From Methylococcales bacterium (lineage in GTDB: Bacteria; Pseudomonadota; Gammaproteobacteria; Methylococcales; Methylomonadaceae), in NCBI GenBank assembly GCA_026399015.1, contig JAPLRS010000028.1:49075-113074 (forward strand): a DNA stretch of 64,000 nucleotides. Direction: 5' to 3'. Below, in pieces: positions 17,420-27,820 of this stretch. Below the pieces are notes generated by a model that saw nothing but the letters and a program-made list of their open reading frames with translations, searched no databases and was not told where the DNA came from. Positions within the stretch are counted from its first letter, which is position 1; every line of letters starts with the position of its first letter. The position numbers and the translations under genes were made by a program.

Positions 17420-20400
17420 ATGCAACCCGCATTTATTCATTTAAGATTACACACCGAATTTTCGATGGTCGACGGCATCGTTAAAATCAAACCTTTGGTT
17501 AAACGCTTAACTGAACTAAATATGCCTGCTGTTGCAGTAACTGATCACGCAAACTTATTTTCGTTAGTTAAGTTTTATAAAAACACCCGCGGCGCAGGTA
17601 TAAAACCAATTGCCGGGGCAGATGTATTGGTTTTTAATCCAGATGATCCAGCTACGCCCTATCGACTCACGCTACTAGCCAACAATCATACTGGCTATAT
17701 CACCTTAACTGAACTTGCCTCAAAAGCCTATCAAGAAGGCCAGCATCAAGGTGTTCCTATGCTAAGACGCGAATGGATTGAAGAAAATCACGCTGGATTA
17801 ATTGCACTATCGGGTGCTATGCAGGGTGATATTGGCAAAGCCCTCTTAGCAGAAAATACCGTCGAAGCTAAAAAATGTGCGGAATATTGGGGTGAGTTAT
17901 TTAAAAACAGCTTTTACCTTGAACTGCAAAGAGTCGGAAAACCCGAAGAAGAACGCTACATTGCGGGCGCTATTGAACTTGCACTTGCATGTGACCTACC
18001 CGTTGTAGCCACCAATGATGTGCGCTTTATTCATCAAAAAGATTTTGCCGCTCATGAAGTTAGAGTGTGTATTAATCAAGGTCGTGTCTTAGATGATACA
18101 CGACGCCCTAAAGATTACACTGATCAGCAATATTTACGCAGTACAGAAGAAATGCTGGCATTATTTGCCGATATTCCAGAAGCCTTACAAAACTCTGTTG
18201 AAATTGCTAAACGCTGTAATTTAACACTCACTTTAGGGGAAAACTTTCTACCCGACTTCCCTGTTCCAGCCGGCATGACGCTAGGCGATTTAATGGCCAG
18301 TGAATCTAAAAAAGGTTTGGAAGATCGCTTACGTCAATACCCAGCTATTGGTACTGGCACTAAAGAAGAAAATGAACAGGTTTACTTTGCGCGTTTAGAA
18401 ACAGAACTCAAAGTAATCACCGAAATGGGCTTTCCTGGTTACTTTATGATCGTGGCCGATTTTATTCAATGGGCGAAAAACGAACTAATTCCAGTTGGCC
18501 CTGGACGGGGTTCCGGAGCGGGGTCATTAGTGGCCTATGCCCTTAAAATTACAGACTTAGATCCCATTGAATTTGATTTACTCTTCGAGCGTTTCTTAAA
18601 TCCAGAGCGGGTATCTATGCCCGACTTTGATATCGACTTTTGCATGGATCGCAGAGATGAGGTAATCGATTATGTGGCGCGGCATTATGGTCGAGACCAT
18701 GTAGCGCAAATTATCACTTATGGTTCAATGGCTGCAAAAGCAGTTATTCGAGATGTAGGTCGTGTCTTAGGTTTTGGCTATGGTTTTGTCGACAAACTGG
18801 CTAAGTTAATTCCCTTTGAAATCGGCATGACCCTCACCAAAGCGCTACAAGATAGCCCTGACCTTAAACAACTTTACGATACCGAAGAAGAAGTTAAAAC
18901 GCTCATCGACATGGCGTTATCTTTAGAAGGTACCGTTAGAAACGCGGGCAAGCACGCGGGTGGCGTGGTGATTTCACCCACTAAACTCACTGACTTTACT
19001 GCGCTGTATTGTGAACAAGGTGGCGGTAACTTAGTTACCCAATTTGATAAGGATGATGTTGAAGCTGTTGGCTTAGTTAAGTTCGACTTCTTGGGCTTAC
19101 GCACCCTGACTATTATAGATTGGGCACTGCAAACCATTAATGCCAAAAAACGCTTAGCTAATGAAGAGCTCGTCGATATTACCACCATCCCTCGTGACGA
19201 CTTAGCCTCTTATGTGCTCTTAAAAAATGGCCTAACCACCGCGGTTTTTCAGCTTGAATCTCGCGGTATGAAAGAGCTAATTAAAAAACTTAAGCCCGAT
19301 TGCTTTGACGATATTATTGCTTTAGTGGCGCTATTTAGACCAGGGCCCTTAGAGTCAGGCATGGTTGACGATTACATCAATGTAAAACATGGTGCAGAGG
19401 CAGAATATGCGCACCCTTTACTTGAGCCTATATTAAAACCTACGAACGGCGTAATTTTATATCAAGAGCAAGTAATGCAAATCGCCAGAGAATTAGCGCA
19501 TTACACCCTTGGCGGTGCAGATATGCTCCGCCGTGCGATGGGTAAGAAAAAACCCGAAGAAATGGCGAAAGAGCGGGAGAAATTTACTTCAGGGGCAATT
19601 GCCAATCAGATTGACGAATCCATTGCCACCTATGTATTCGACTTAATGGAAAAATTTGCTGGCTATGGTTTTAACAAATCGCATTCAGCGGCATATGCCT
19701 TAGTTGCTTATCAAACAGCATGGCTTAAAACGCATTATCCGGCTGCTTTTATGGCGGCCGTATTATCTTCTGATATGGATAACACTGATAAAGTGGTTAT
19801 CTTAATTGAAGAATGCCGGCAAATGAAACTAGTCGTTTTACCGCCCACCATTAATGTCTCAAATTATCGATTTACGGCTAACGATCAAAATCATATTGTT
19901 TATGGTTTAGGCGCCATTAAAGGTGTAGGGGAAGCCGCAATTGAAGATATTATTAAAGAACGCGAAACAAATGGCCCCTTCTTAAATCTTTATGACTTAT
20001 GTAAACGCGTAGACTTACGCAAAGTTAATCGACGCGTCCTTGATGCTTTAGTTAAAGCCGGTGCCTTTGATGACTTTAGCCCCAATAGAGCCAGTCATCT
20101 AGCAGAATTACCCACCGCCTTACGCGTTGCTGAACAACATGGAAAAATGGCGCAAACAGGCCAAAATGATCTCTTTTCGTTTGAAAACTCCGAAACAGAT
20201 GCCGATGATGACAGCCCCCACGATTATACAAATAGTGTAGAACCTTGGTCTGATAAAGAACGTTTAGCAGCAGAAAAACTGACGCTAGGTTTATTCTTAA
20301 CTGGTCACCCTATCGACCAATATGAAGCTGAATTAAAGCATTTTACGCACGGAAAAATCGCTTCATTACAAGTATCTCGTGGCAAGATGGAAGCGCGTAT

Positions 20401-20905
20401 TGCTGGCATGGTAGTTGAAGTGCGTACTCGCCAAAATAAGCATGGCAAAACCATGGGCTTTGCAACTTTAGATGATAAAACGGGGCGTTTAGAATGCGCT
20501 CTATTTGGTGACACTTATGATCAATACCGTGATATTTTTTCTAAAGATACCTTAGTCGTTGCCGAAGGCGCATTAGCCATCGATAATTTTTCTGGGACAC
20601 TACGCTTAACCGTGGAAAAACTATACGACATAAACCAAGCTCGAGAAAGCTTTGCTAGATCTTTAGCTATTAATTGGGATAGTGTTGAAGACACGACGTC
20701 AAACAACGTGTTTTTACATAAACTAACAGAAATACTCTCACCTTATAAAGGTGGCAATTGCCCAATCACCCTTAATTACACCTCAAATGTAGCAAAAGCT
20801 AATTTACAATTAGGCGATGAATGGCGCATTCATCCGACTGATGATCTTATTACGCGCTTAAGATGGTTTCTTGGCCAAGATAAGCTAGAAGTCCGCTACA
20901 AATAG
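17420..20905 (+). CDS. dnaE: DNA polymerase III alpha subunit
   Basis: The 1161-residue replicative polymerase, the length of the E. coli enzyme. Parts in order: a PHP domain (LRLHTEFSMVDGIVKI, AVTDHANLFSLVKFY), the palm with GPGRGSGAGSLVAYAL and the catalytic Asp pair in MPDFDIDFCMDRRDEV, the finger/beta-clamp region (GFNKSHSAAYALVAYQTAW), a tandem helix-hairpin-helix (YGLGAIKGVGEAAIEDI), a beta-clamp-like QNDLFSF stretch near the OB fold, and the OB domain (MEARIAGMVVEVRTRQNKHG). No frameshift. It stands alone and ends at a strong terminator shared with rne. Confidence 0.98.
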   Translation: MQPAFIHLRLHTEFSMVDGIVKIKPLVKRLTELNMPAVAVTDHANLFSLVKFYKNTRGAGIKPIAGADVLVFNPDDPATPYRLTLLANNHTGYITLTELASKAYQEGQHQGVPMLRREWIEENHAGLIALSGAMQGDIGKALLAENTVEAKKCAEYWGELFKNSFYLELQRVGKPEEERYIAGAIELALACDLPVVATNDVRFIHQKDFAAHEVRVCINQGRVLDDTRRPKDYTDQQYLRSTEEMLALFADIPEALQNSVEIAKRCNLTLTLGENFLPDFPVPAGMTLGDLMASESKKGLEDRLRQYPAIGTGTKEENEQVYFARLETELKVITEMGFPGYFMIVADFIQWAKNELIPVGPGRGSGAGSLVAYALKITDLDPIEFDLLFERFLNPERVSMPDFDIDFCMDRRDEVIDYVARHYGRDHVAQIITYGSMAAKAVIRDVGRVLGFGYGFVDKLAKLIPFEIGMTLTKALQDSPDLKQLYDTEEEVKTLIDMALSLEGTVRNAGKHAGGVVISPTKLTDFTALYCEQGGGNLVTQFDKDDVEAVGLVKFDFLGLRTLTIIDWALQTINAKKRLANEELVDITTIPRDDLASYVLLKNGLTTAVFQLESRGMKELIKKLKPDCFDDIIALVALFRPGPLESGMVDDYINVKHGAEAEYAHPLLEPILKPTNGVILYQEQVMQIARELAHYTLGGADMLRRAMGKKKPEEMAKEREKFTSGAIANQIDESIATYVFDLMEKFAGYGFNKSHSAAYALVAYQTAWLKTHYPAAFMAAVLSSDMDNTDKVVILIEECRQMKLVVLPPTINVSNYRFTANDQNHIVYGLGAIKGVGEAAIEDIIKERETNGPFLNLYDLCKRVDLRKVNRRVLDALVKAGAFDDFSPNRASHLAELPTALRVAEQHGKMAQTGQNDLFSFENSETDADDDSPHDYTNSVEPWSDKERLAAEKLTLGLFLTGHPIDQYEAELKHFTHGKIASLQVSRGKMEARIAGMVVEVRTRQNKHGKTMGFATLDDKTGRLECALFGDTYDQYRDIFSKDTLVVAEGALAIDNFSGTLRLTVEKLYDINQARESFARSLAINWDSVEDTTSNNVFLHKLTEILSPYKGGNCPITLNYTSNVAKANLQLGDEWRIHPTDDLITRLRWFLGQDKLEVRYK

Positions 20906-20910
20906 CATAA

Positions 20911-20939
20911 AAAAGGGGCATACACTGTATGCCCCTTTT
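20911..20939. terminator. Strong bidirectional terminator between dnaE and rne
   Basis: A 14-bp perfect inverted repeat, AAAAGGGGCATACA at 20911-20924 and TGTATGCCCCTTTT at 20926-20939. The A-run and T-run at the two ends provide a T-tract in each direction, so it can stop both dnaE and the convergent rne. Confidence 0.9.
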
Positions 20940-20964
20940 ATTTAACTTCTACTCAACTTTAACC

Positions 20965-23511
20965 TTATTCTGTTTCAGAATCTGACTTTGCTGGCGTGGG
21001 TGCAGGCGGTGGAGTAAACACAGGTGCTTCCTGTTGAACGGGCGCTGGGCTAGCAACCGGCTCATAAACTGGCGCAGGTGCAGGTGGCGGCGTAAACACA
21101 GGTGCTTCTTGCCTTACTGGTGCTTCCAGTTGCACTGGCGCTGGACTAGCAACTGGCTCATAAACCGGTGCTGGTGCAGGCGCTGGTGTAAACACTGGCG
21201 CAATAACTTCGACAGCCGATGATTGCTCTGCAGCAACAGGGTTGCTTGCTTGAGCGTTATCACCCTCAACTTTTTTATAATTAGGATTACGAGGTCTTCT
21301 ACGATTTGGGCCTCTACGATTAGAGTTTCTTTTTTCTCCCTCAGATACTGGCGCTTGTCCATCAACCTGAGCTACAGAAGCCGTCGCTTCAACATCTGCA
21401 TTAACCACAGGCGCGTCACTAACAATAACCGCTACTGGTGTCGTTTGCACTGTCTCAACCGCATCTTCAACTGGATCAGCTGTCGGCGCAAGATTTCTTC
21501 TTACATTTCGACCTCTACCGCGTAAATTACGATTTTTATTTGGGTTTTGTGGATGCTGTTGTTTATTTTCAGAACCTTCAATTGTTTCTTGAGACTCCTT
21601 ATTCTCATTAACTTCTTTAGACTCTTGATTAGCTTCAGGCGTCTTATTACGGTCTTGTTGATGTCTATTATTGTTGTTACGACCTTCTTGATTTCTGTCT
21701 TGATTACGCTGACCATTTCTACCGCGTCTGTTATTACGGTTTCTATTGGACGGCTGTGCAGTCTCTTCAGTTGAGTTTGCTTTGTCAACAACAGTCGCAG
21801 CAGGAGTCACTACTTTTGCTTCTGGTTCAGCAGAACTTGAACCGACTAACTTATCCCAGAAACGTTTAATTAAACTAGCTGATTCATTTTTAGTTTGTAC
21901 AGGTACAGGAGAATCATGCATAAACTCTTTAACCGCTGCTCGTTCATGCTTAGGTTTAACTTGTTGAGCAAACTCAGGAATAGCTATTTCCTCAGCTTTA
22001 ATTTGCGCGTAGCTCGGTTTATCGTCCGCAAATTCTTTCTCTTTAATACGCTCAATATCGTAAGCAGGCGTTTCTAAATGTTTGCTAGGCAAAATAACAA
22101 TACCGACTTTAAGACGCGTCTCAATTTGCTCAATCGCGTGGCGTTTTTCATTTAACAAGAAGGTTGCACATTCGATTGGTAAATGCGCGATTACCTTTTC
22201 TGTGCCTTTCTTCATCGCTTCTTCTTCAAGAATTCTTAACACAGAAAGCGCGACAGATTCCACATTACGGATAGTGCCTTGACCTTTACAACGCGGACAA
22301 GGTAATTGAGTTGCATCACCTAAAGATGGACGCATTCTTTGACGCGACATTTCTAACAAACCAAAACGTGAAATACGGCTGGTCTGAATACGCGCTCTAT
22401 CAATTTTTAAAGCATCACGCAGATGATTTTCAACTGCTTTTTGATTTTTATTCGATAACATATCGATAAAATCAATGACGAATAAACCACCTAAATCGCG
22501 TAATCTTAATTGCCGCGCAATCTCATCAGCGGCCTCTAGATTAGTATTTAAAGCGGTTTCTTCAATATCACTGCCTTTAGTCGCACGCGCAGAGTTAATA
22601 TCAATCGAAGTTAAGGCTTCAGTATGGTCAATAACTATTGATCCGCCAGAAGGTAATGACACCTCACGGCAGTAAGCAACTTCAATTTGAGATTCAATCT
22701 GATAGCGACTAAATAAAGGCACCGCATCTTGATATAACTTAGCTTTAGGTAAGAAATGCGGCATGACTTCTTTTAAGAAATCTTGCACCAAGCGATAAGA
22801 ATCTTCATTATCAATTAATATTTCATCAATATTGCCACGCAAATGATCACGTAAGGCTCTGATAATGACATTACTTTCTTGAAAAACTAAGAAAGGCGCT
22901 TTTTGCTCCGTTGAAGAGCGTTCAATCGCTTCCCAAAGTTGTAATAAATAGTTTAAATCCCACTGTAATTCTTCAGCATTTTTACCACAACCCGCGGTTC
23001 TTACGATTAAGCCCATCGTGTCAGGAATAACCAAAGACGCCATCACCTCACGAAGATCACTACGCGTATCACCTTCGATACGTCTTGAAATACCACCCGC
23101 TTTAGGATTATTTGGCATCAACACCAAATACGTGCCAGCCAAGCTAATATAAGTTGTTAAAGCAGCACCTTTATTACCTCGTTCTTCTTTTTCAATTTGA
23201 ACGATGATTTCTTGACCTTCTTTAATAAGATCTTTAATGGCCGGACGACGCCCGTCTTCTGTAGGCTCTTGAGGTTGACGATATTGCGGAGCAATTTCTT
23301 TAAAAGGTAAAAAGCCATGTTTATCAGCGCCATAATTAACGAAGGCTGCTTCTAAGCTGGGCTCTACCCGAGTGATAATACCTTTATAGATATTAGATTT
23401 TTTTTGTTCTTTTGAAGGGATTTCAATGTCAAAATCATATAATTTTTGACCGTCTACCAATGCAACTCGCAGTTCTTCAGCCTGCGTAGCGTTGATAAGC
23501 ATTCTTTTCAT
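20965..23511 (-). CDS. rne: Ribonuclease E
   Basis: An 848-residue endoribonuclease that starts mRNA decay and processes rRNA and tRNA. The N-terminal catalytic half is complete: S1 domain ([23 protein letters not shown]), DNase-I-like core with metal-binding Asp in [11 protein letters not shown] and FVIDFIDM, and the zinc-link CPRCKGQG. The C-terminal half is shorter than in E. coli (1061). It carries an Arg/Asn-rich RNA-binding segment ([24 protein letters not shown]) and ends in a Pro/Ala/Val tail built of near-identical repeats. A degradosome scaffold role is expected but binding sites for partners cannot be read. Convergent with dnaE. Confidence 0.96.
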   Translation of the reverse strand: MKRMLINATQAEELRVALVDGQKLYDFDIEIPSKEQKKSNIYKGIITRVEPSLEAAFVNYGADKHGFLPFKEIAPQYRQPQEPTEDGRRPAIKDLIKEGQEIIVQIEKEERGNKGAALTTYISLAGTYLVLMPNNPKAGGISRRIEGDTRSDLREVMASLVIPDTMGLIVRTAGCGKNAEELQWDLNYLLQLWEAIERSSTEQKAPFLVFQESNVIIRALRDHLRGNIDEILIDNEDSYRLVQDFLKEVMPHFLPKAKLYQDAVPLFSRYQIESQIEVAYCREVSLPSGGSIVIDHTEALTSIDINSARATKGSDIEETALNTNLEAADEIARQLRLRDLGGLFVIDFIDMLSNKNQKAVENHLRDALKIDRARIQTSRISRFGLLEMSRQRMRPSLGDATQLPCPRCKGQGTIRNVESVALSVLRILEEEAMKKGTEKVIAHLPIECATFLLNEKRHAIEQIETRLKVGIVILPSKHLETPAYDIERIKEKEFADDKPSYAQIKAEEIAIPEFAQQVKPKHERAAVKEFMHDSPVPVQTKNESASLIKRFWDKLVGSSSAEPEAKVVTPAATVVDKANSTEETAQPSNRNRNNRRGRNGQRNQDRNQEGRNNNNRHQQDRNKTPEANQESKEVNENKESQETIEGSENKQQHPQNPNKNRNLRGRGRNVRRNLAPTADPVEDAVETVQTTPVAVIVSDAPVVNADVEATASVAQVDGQAPVSEGEKRNSNRRGPNRRRPRNPNYKKVEGDNAQASNPVAAEQSSAVEVIAPVFTPAPAPAPVYEPVASPAPVQLEAPVRQEAPVFTPPPAPAPVYEPVASPAPVQQEAPVFTPPPAPTPAKSDSETE
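20996..21205 (-). repeat. In-frame direct repeats in the RNase E tail
   Basis: The block coding for [20 protein letters not shown] recurs: the marker GTAAACAC appears at 21014, 21092 and 21188, which gives spacings of 78 and 96 bases. The extra 18 bases equal six residues, so every copy stays in frame. Copies are close to identical, which suggests recent slippage. Confidence 0.8.
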
Positions 23512-24006
23512 GTTGTATCCTTGTTGTTACCTGCTCCATTCCCAGATTTTACTTACTGGACTGTATTTCTTATTGCATCAAATTACGTGGCAATATAAAC
23601 AAAAAACGCTATGTCTTAGACACAATCAGCTTAGTTTCTACGGTCTTATTTTCCATCATCTACGCACTTTAGAGAGTATGCGATTTCATCTAACGAAATC
23701 TGCGAAAGGGTGCGAGCGATGCTAATTTAATTTTTTACAGTCTTTAGTGGTAAATTCTGTTTCAAGCAAGTGTTAAAAAATCGTGCGTCTAGGGTCGAAC
23801 GATGAACCCGAAAATCGTATAATGAGACATTAATCACACCAGGCGCGCTATTTTAGTGCTCATTAAGTAGCTCTTAGACCCTATTCTTATTAAAATGGGC
23901 CGAGCTGCAAAGTGTTTATTTAAAAACTTGCCTAATATATCAACCTTATTGAATTACTTCAATTTTAAAGCGATATTTATCACACTATGCTGTTATTATT
24001 TATACC
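23512..24006 (-). promoter_or_regulatory. Long rne leader / divergent promoter region
   Basis: About 495 bases without a gene separate the starts of rne and rluC. Read on the minus strand there is a stem at 23680-23703, GATTTC against GAAATC plus outer GC pairs, and other AT-rich structure. In enterobacteria RNase E limits its own synthesis through a structured leader of several hundred bases; the length here fits that idea. The fit is by analogy only. Confidence 0.4.
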
Positions 24007-24963
24007 ATGAGTATACAAGAAAACCCAACACCACAAGTTGTCTATGTTGAAATTAATGCTGACAACTGTGATCAGCGTCTCGATAATTTCTTAATTGCGC
24101 GTTTAAAAGGCGTACCTAAAAGCCGAATTTATCGCTTAGTCAGAAAAGGCGAAGTCCGCGTAAATAAAGGGCGCAGCGATGTTAAATATCGTTTAGTGGC
24201 GGGTGATATTATCAGAATACCCCCTATTAGAGTTGCCGAACGCACTGAAGAATCTTATGTCCCGCAAGGTTTACAAGCGGCGCTAGAAAATGGCATTTTA
24301 TTTGAAGATGATGGTTTTCTTATCATTAATAAACCCGCTGGATTTGCCGTGCATGGTGGCAGCGGCGTCAGTTCTGGCATTATTGAAGGTTTAAGACTCA
24401 TTAGACCAGAAGCACGCTTCTTAGAACTGGTACACCGTTTAGATAAAGATACCTCTGGCTGTTTGTTAATTGCTAAAAAACGTAGTGCTTTAAGACTCTT
24501 ACAAGCCTTGTTTCGTAATAATCAAATCCAAAAAACCTATCAAGCTCTATTAACCGGCCAGTGGGCTAGAAAAAAACTCATTGTTAACGCCCCGTTATTA
24601 AAAAATATTAGTAAAGGTGGCGAACGCGTCGTGGTTATTAGCCAAGCAGGCAAAGCCGCTGAAACTTTATTTAAACGCTTAGAATTATTCTCTAATGCCA
24701 CTTTAGTTGAAGCATCGCCCAAAACCGGACGTACCCATCAAATTCGCGTACATGCAGCAAGTCTTGGTCACCCCATTGTAGGTGATGAACGCTATGGCGT
24801 GGATGAGCTTAATAAAGCTTTTAGAAATAAAGGCTATAAACGCATGTTTTTACACGCCGAAACCTTGCAATTTATCCACCCGGTGACTGAAGCTCCCATG
24901 CGCATTTCAGCCCCATTACCACCCGAACTAACCCGCCTATTAAAAAATGAAGCAACGCTTTGA
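24007..24963 (+). CDS. rluC: 23S rRNA pseudouridine synthase RluC
   Basis: A 318-residue pseudouridine synthase for the 955/2504/2580 positions of 23S rRNA. An N-terminal S4 RNA-binding domain (QRLDNFLIARLKGVPKSRIYRLVRKGEVRVNKGR) precedes the catalytic RluA-type domain with the active-site motif HRLDKDTSG (catalytic Asp) and the later KTGRTHQIRVHAASLGHPIVGDERYG. The position next to rne and before a HAD phosphatase and sppA is a gene order I know from pseudomonads. It overlaps the HAD gene by 17 bases. Confidence 0.95.
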   Translation: MSIQENPTPQVVYVEINADNCDQRLDNFLIARLKGVPKSRIYRLVRKGEVRVNKGRSDVKYRLVAGDIIRIPPIRVAERTEESYVPQGLQAALENGILFEDDGFLIINKPAGFAVHGGSGVSSGIIEGLRLIRPEARFLELVHRLDKDTSGCLLIAKKRSALRLLQALFRNNQIQKTYQALLTGQWARKKLIVNAPLLKNISKGGERVVVISQAGKAAETLFKRLELFSNATLVEASPKTGRTHQIRVHAASLGHPIVGDERYGVDELNKAFRNKGYKRMFLHAETLQFIHPVTEAPMRISAPLPPELTRLLKNEATL

Positions 24964-25594
24964 TCTAATAATTTTTGATTGGGATGGCACGCTGATGGAT
25001 TCAATTGATTGGATCAGTCGTTGCCTACAAAATGCCGGTGCAGACTATCAATGCAAAATACCCGAAGACCAAGCGACCAAAGATGTCATTGGCTTAAGTG
25101 CCAGCAAAGCCATAGCACAGCTATACCCAGAGGCGGATGCACAATTACACATTAAATTAGTCGATCGTTATAGAGCGCATTATTTATCCAGACAACTTAA
25201 CCCCGATGATTTATTTCCGGGGGTTAAAGAGATGCTAATTAAACTTAAAGCAGACGGTTACCAACTGGCAGTTGCTACCGGTAAAACCAGAGCGGGTTTG
25301 CAAGAAGCGATGAAAGCCACGCAAACAGAAGATTTGTTTTGCATCACGCGTTGCGCTGATGAAGCCATCTCAAAACCTGATCCCAAAATGTTGCACGATA
25401 TCATTGCACACACTCAAGCCAGTAAAGATCGTTGCTTAATGGTGGGTGATTCAGTGTTTGATTTACAAATGGCGCAGAATGCCCAAATTCCAGCGGTAGC
25501 CGTTACCTGTGGCGCCCAACCCGCCGAGTTATTACAACCGTTTAAACCTTTATTGTGTTTACAACAACCCACTGAACTACTCAATTTTATTTAA
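24947..25594 (+). CDS. HAD-IA family phosphatase (Gph-like)
   Basis: A 215-residue haloacid dehalogenase-type hydrolase. Motif I FDWDGTLMDS holds the nucleophile Asp, motif II is AVATGKTRAG, motif III Lys lies in ISKPDPKM and motif IV is MVGDSVFDLQMAQNA. The helical cap between motifs I and II suggests a small phosphorylated substrate, with phosphoglycolate the usual guess. It overlaps rluC by 17 bases and is followed by sppA after 12 bases, so it sits in a rluC-HAD-sppA operon. Confidence 0.85.
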   Translation: MKQRFDLIIFDWDGTLMDSIDWISRCLQNAGADYQCKIPEDQATKDVIGLSASKAIAQLYPEADAQLHIKLVDRYRAHYLSRQLNPDDLFPGVKEMLIKLKADGYQLAVATGKTRAGLQEAMKATQTEDLFCITRCADEAISKPDPKMLHDIIAHTQASKDRCLMVGDSVFDLQMAQNAQIPAVAVTCGAQPAELLQPFKPLLCLQQPTELLNFI

Positions 25595-25606
25595 GGTTAA
25601 AGACTT

Positions 25607-26581
25607 ATGGATCAGCAACAAGACGCCAGCAACACACCTAAATCTACCGACCCACAATGGGAGCGCAGTCTGCTTGAAAAAGTAGCGTTGGCCGCTGTTA
25701 AAGAGCAAACCACGGCCAGACGCTGGGGTATTTTCTTTAAATCTTTATTCTTTATCTATATGTTTGCCATTTTAGGCATCAACGTTTATCCCAAAATAAA
25801 AAGCAATTTGGGCGGTGATGACAAATATCACACTGCTGTAATCGATATATCCGGCGCAATTGCAGAAGACAAAGAAGCCAATGCGGCCGATATCATAGAC
25901 AGTTTAAGAGACGCCGTTAAAGATGACCAAACCAAAGGTATCATCTTGCACGCAAACTCACCCGGCGGTAGCCCAGTGCAATCTAATTATGTATATGAAG
26001 AAATCAGAAACATAAAAAAAGCCCATCCTGAGTTACCTATTTATGCCGTAGTGAGTGATATCTGCGCATCGGGTTGTTATTACATTGCCTCAGCCAGCGA
26101 CAAAATCTTTGTAAATCCCTCTAGCTTAATTGGTTCTATCGGCGTGATTATGGATGGCTTTGGCTTTGTGGATGTGATGCAAAAATTAGGGGTAGAACGC
26201 CGATTATTAACGGCGGGCGCCCATAAGGCTATGCTTGATCCTTTTTCACCCCCTAAAGCCGATGAGACTCAGTTTATGCAATCTTTAATAAACCAAGTGC
26301 ATCAACAGTTTATTACTGCCGTTAAAACGGGGAGAGGTGACAGACTTAAAGAAACCCCTGATATGTTCTCAGGCTTAGTTTGGACAGGTGAAGAAAGTAT
26401 TAAGCTAGGCATCTCTGATGCTTACGGTAACGATGACGCCGTGGCTAAAAACATTATTGGCGCCGAAAAACTACTTAACTTTACCCAACAAAAGAGCTTT
26501 CTGGATAAAATGAGCGGCAAATTTGGCGCGTCTTTTGGCCATGCCCTAGGCAGCCTGTTATTAACACCTTCCATTCGTTAA
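25607..26581 (+). CDS. sppA: Signal peptide peptidase SppA, S49 family
   Basis: A 324-residue membrane-bound serine protease that degrades cleaved signal peptides and membrane fragments. One N-terminal transmembrane anchor (WGIFFKSLFFIYMFAILGIN) is followed by a periplasmic S49 domain. Substrate-groove motif is ANSPGGSPVQSNY, the catalytic Lys-bearing segment ASGCYYIASASDKIFVNPSS, and the nucleophile Ser lies in LIGSIGVIMDG. The length matches the short single-domain SppA proteins, not the 67-kDa form of E. coli. Confidence 0.9.
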   Translation: MDQQQDASNTPKSTDPQWERSLLEKVALAAVKEQTTARRWGIFFKSLFFIYMFAILGINVYPKIKSNLGGDDKYHTAVIDISGAIAEDKEANAADIIDSLRDAVKDDQTKGIILHANSPGGSPVQSNYVYEEIRNIKKAHPELPIYAVVSDICASGCYYIASASDKIFVNPSSLIGSIGVIMDGFGFVDVMQKLGVERRLLTAGAHKAMLDPFSPPKADETQFMQSLINQVHQQFITAVKTGRGDRLKETPDMFSGLVWTGEESIKLGISDAYGNDDAVAKNIIGAEKLLNFTQQKSFLDKMSGKFGASFGHALGSLLLTPSIR

Positions 26582-26614
26582 CCTTACCCATACTTATAAT
26601 AAAAGGGGAAACCA

Positions 26615-27346
26615 ATGAGCAACACCACACCTTATGATGCTATGTTCTCAACCGTAATCGGCCAAGAATATGACATTTTAAAACTAATCTGCCCAGCTTC
26701 TACTGAAATGAGTCGCTTAGTCGGTAGTGCTGTCAATGCCTACCCTACTACAGAAAACACATTGCAAATTGTGGAATTAGGTGGTGGTACCGGCATCACT
26801 ACCCTAGCCATGTTATCAGGCACCAAAAACATGCACATACTTAGTATTGATAACGAACCCACTATGCAAAATCAGGCTAAACAGCATTTAAAACAGTGGG
26901 TAGATGCTGGGCAACTCAGTTTTTGTGGAGATGATGCGTTAACTGCACTTAAGAATTTGCCCGACAATAGCGCTGATATCATCGCCACTGCCTATACGAT
27001 CCATAATTTTCTAAATAGCTACCGTGAACAGGCCTTAAAAGAAATCTTTAGAGTACTTAAACCCAATGGTCAATTTATAAACGGTGATCGTTATGCCTTA
27101 AATGACATTAGGCATCACACACGTTTAATCCAAGAAGAGTTGGGGCAATACTTTAAAGTACTTACTGAGATGCAGCGCAACGATTTATTAGAAAAATGGA
27201 TCGTGCATTTATTTAATGATGAATCAGAAGATCATGTAATGCGCGAACATGTCGCCCTAACACAAATGCAAGCCGCGGGTTTTGTGCGCATTCAAGTCAG
27301 TAATCGAATTGGAGGTAATGCGTTGGTAACGGGGATAAAGGCTTGA
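26615..27346 (+). CDS. SAM-dependent class I methyltransferase
   Basis: A 243-residue Rossmann-fold methyltransferase. Motif I reads IVELGGGTGITTLAML, the acidic loop after strand beta2 is LSIDNEP, and a D/N-rich motif IV follows (DIIATAYTIHNFLN). It lacks features for nucleic-acid or protein targets, so the substrate is unknown; a small molecule or lipid is likely. It follows sppA by 33 bases with an AGGGGAA site and is the last gene of the operon before a terminator. Confidence 0.8.
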   Translation: MSNTTPYDAMFSTVIGQEYDILKLICPASTEMSRLVGSAVNAYPTTENTLQIVELGGGTGITTLAMLSGTKNMHILSIDNEPTMQNQAKQHLKQWVDAGQLSFCGDDALTALKNLPDNSADIIATAYTIHNFLNSYREQALKEIFRVLKPNGQFINGDRYALNDIRHHTRLIQEELGQYFKVLTEMQRNDLLEKWIVHLFNDESEDHVMREHVALTQMQAAGFVRIQVSNRIGGNALVTGIKA

Positions 27347-27366
27347 ATGGAATATATAAATGATTT

Positions 27367-27391
27367 GGTGCGCTTCGTACCTCAGCACACC
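27367..27391. repeat. Short GGTGCGC / GCACACC hairpin
   Basis: Arms GGTGCGC and GCACACC (6 of 7 pairs) enclose TTCGTACCTCA. Sequences of the GGTGCGC-TTCGTACC type recur as intergenic repeats in many genomes. It lies just after the methyltransferase gene. Confidence 0.35.
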
Positions 27392-27444
27392 TTATTTAAG
27401 GCAAAGCAGTTTAATAAAATAAATAGCAGATAATCATCAAAAAA

Positions 27445-27475
27445 AACGGTTAGTAACCCTACGTCACTAACCGTT
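27445..27475 (+). terminator. Rho-independent terminator
   Basis: Arms AACGGTTAGT and ACTAACCGTT with an 11-base loop, followed by a run of seven T. It lies about 100 bases past the methyltransferase gene and ends the rluC-sppA unit. The A-run on the other side could also terminate minus-strand transcription from the HTH gene. Confidence 0.85.
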
Positions 27476-27562
27476 TTTTTAAACAGAGAAAATATTGAGC
27501 CTTGAAAAATGTAATTATCGCTAAATCTACAGATCTAAAGATATATAAATCTAACACTGCAT

Positions 27563-27820
27563 TTATGCAGCCAAGCGTGGGCGACCACTGCGTGGTTTAT
27601 CAAATAAACCACAAACACCTTTTTTGTCCCACGTTCTTAACCATGTTGCTGTGGTTTGTCGGCAAGAACCAAATATTTTTGATAATTCTTGTACTTCAAA
27701 ACCACTGTTACTTAACAATACTGCATGAGCGCGTATTCTTGCCATATGACTCGGATGATTTTTCTTCATCTCTTCTAGGGTTTGCATTTCTTGTTCAGTT
27801 ATATCTTTTACATGAAGCAT
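27563..27820 (-). CDS. Solo IS630-type helix-turn-helix protein, copy A
   Basis: An 85-residue protein equal to the N-terminal DNA-binding part of IS630-family transposases (LEEMKKNHPS, RAHAVLLSNSGFEVQELSKIFGSCRQTTATWLRTWDKKG, LFDKPRSGRPR). It stops two residues after the linker where the DDE domain would begin, and no catalytic remnant follows. The ATG at 27820 has an AAGGTGG site at good spacing. A second protein at 30566, about 60% identical by eye, stops at the same place. So these look like stand-alone DNA-binding proteins derived from a transposase. Transcription would start beyond the conserved 44-bp block 134 bases upstream. Confidence 0.7.
   Translation of the reverse strand: MLHVKDITEQEMQTLEEMKKNHPSHMARIRAHAVLLSNSGFEVQELSKIFGSCRQTTATWLRTWDKKGVCGLFDKPRSGRPRLAA

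Noticed and set aside
20965..21525. Many open frames on the plus strand opposite the rne tail
   Set aside because: Shadows of the Pro/Ala- and Arg/Asn-rich repeats; compositions are implausible (Cys/Trp/Arg-rich) and there are no ribosome sites.
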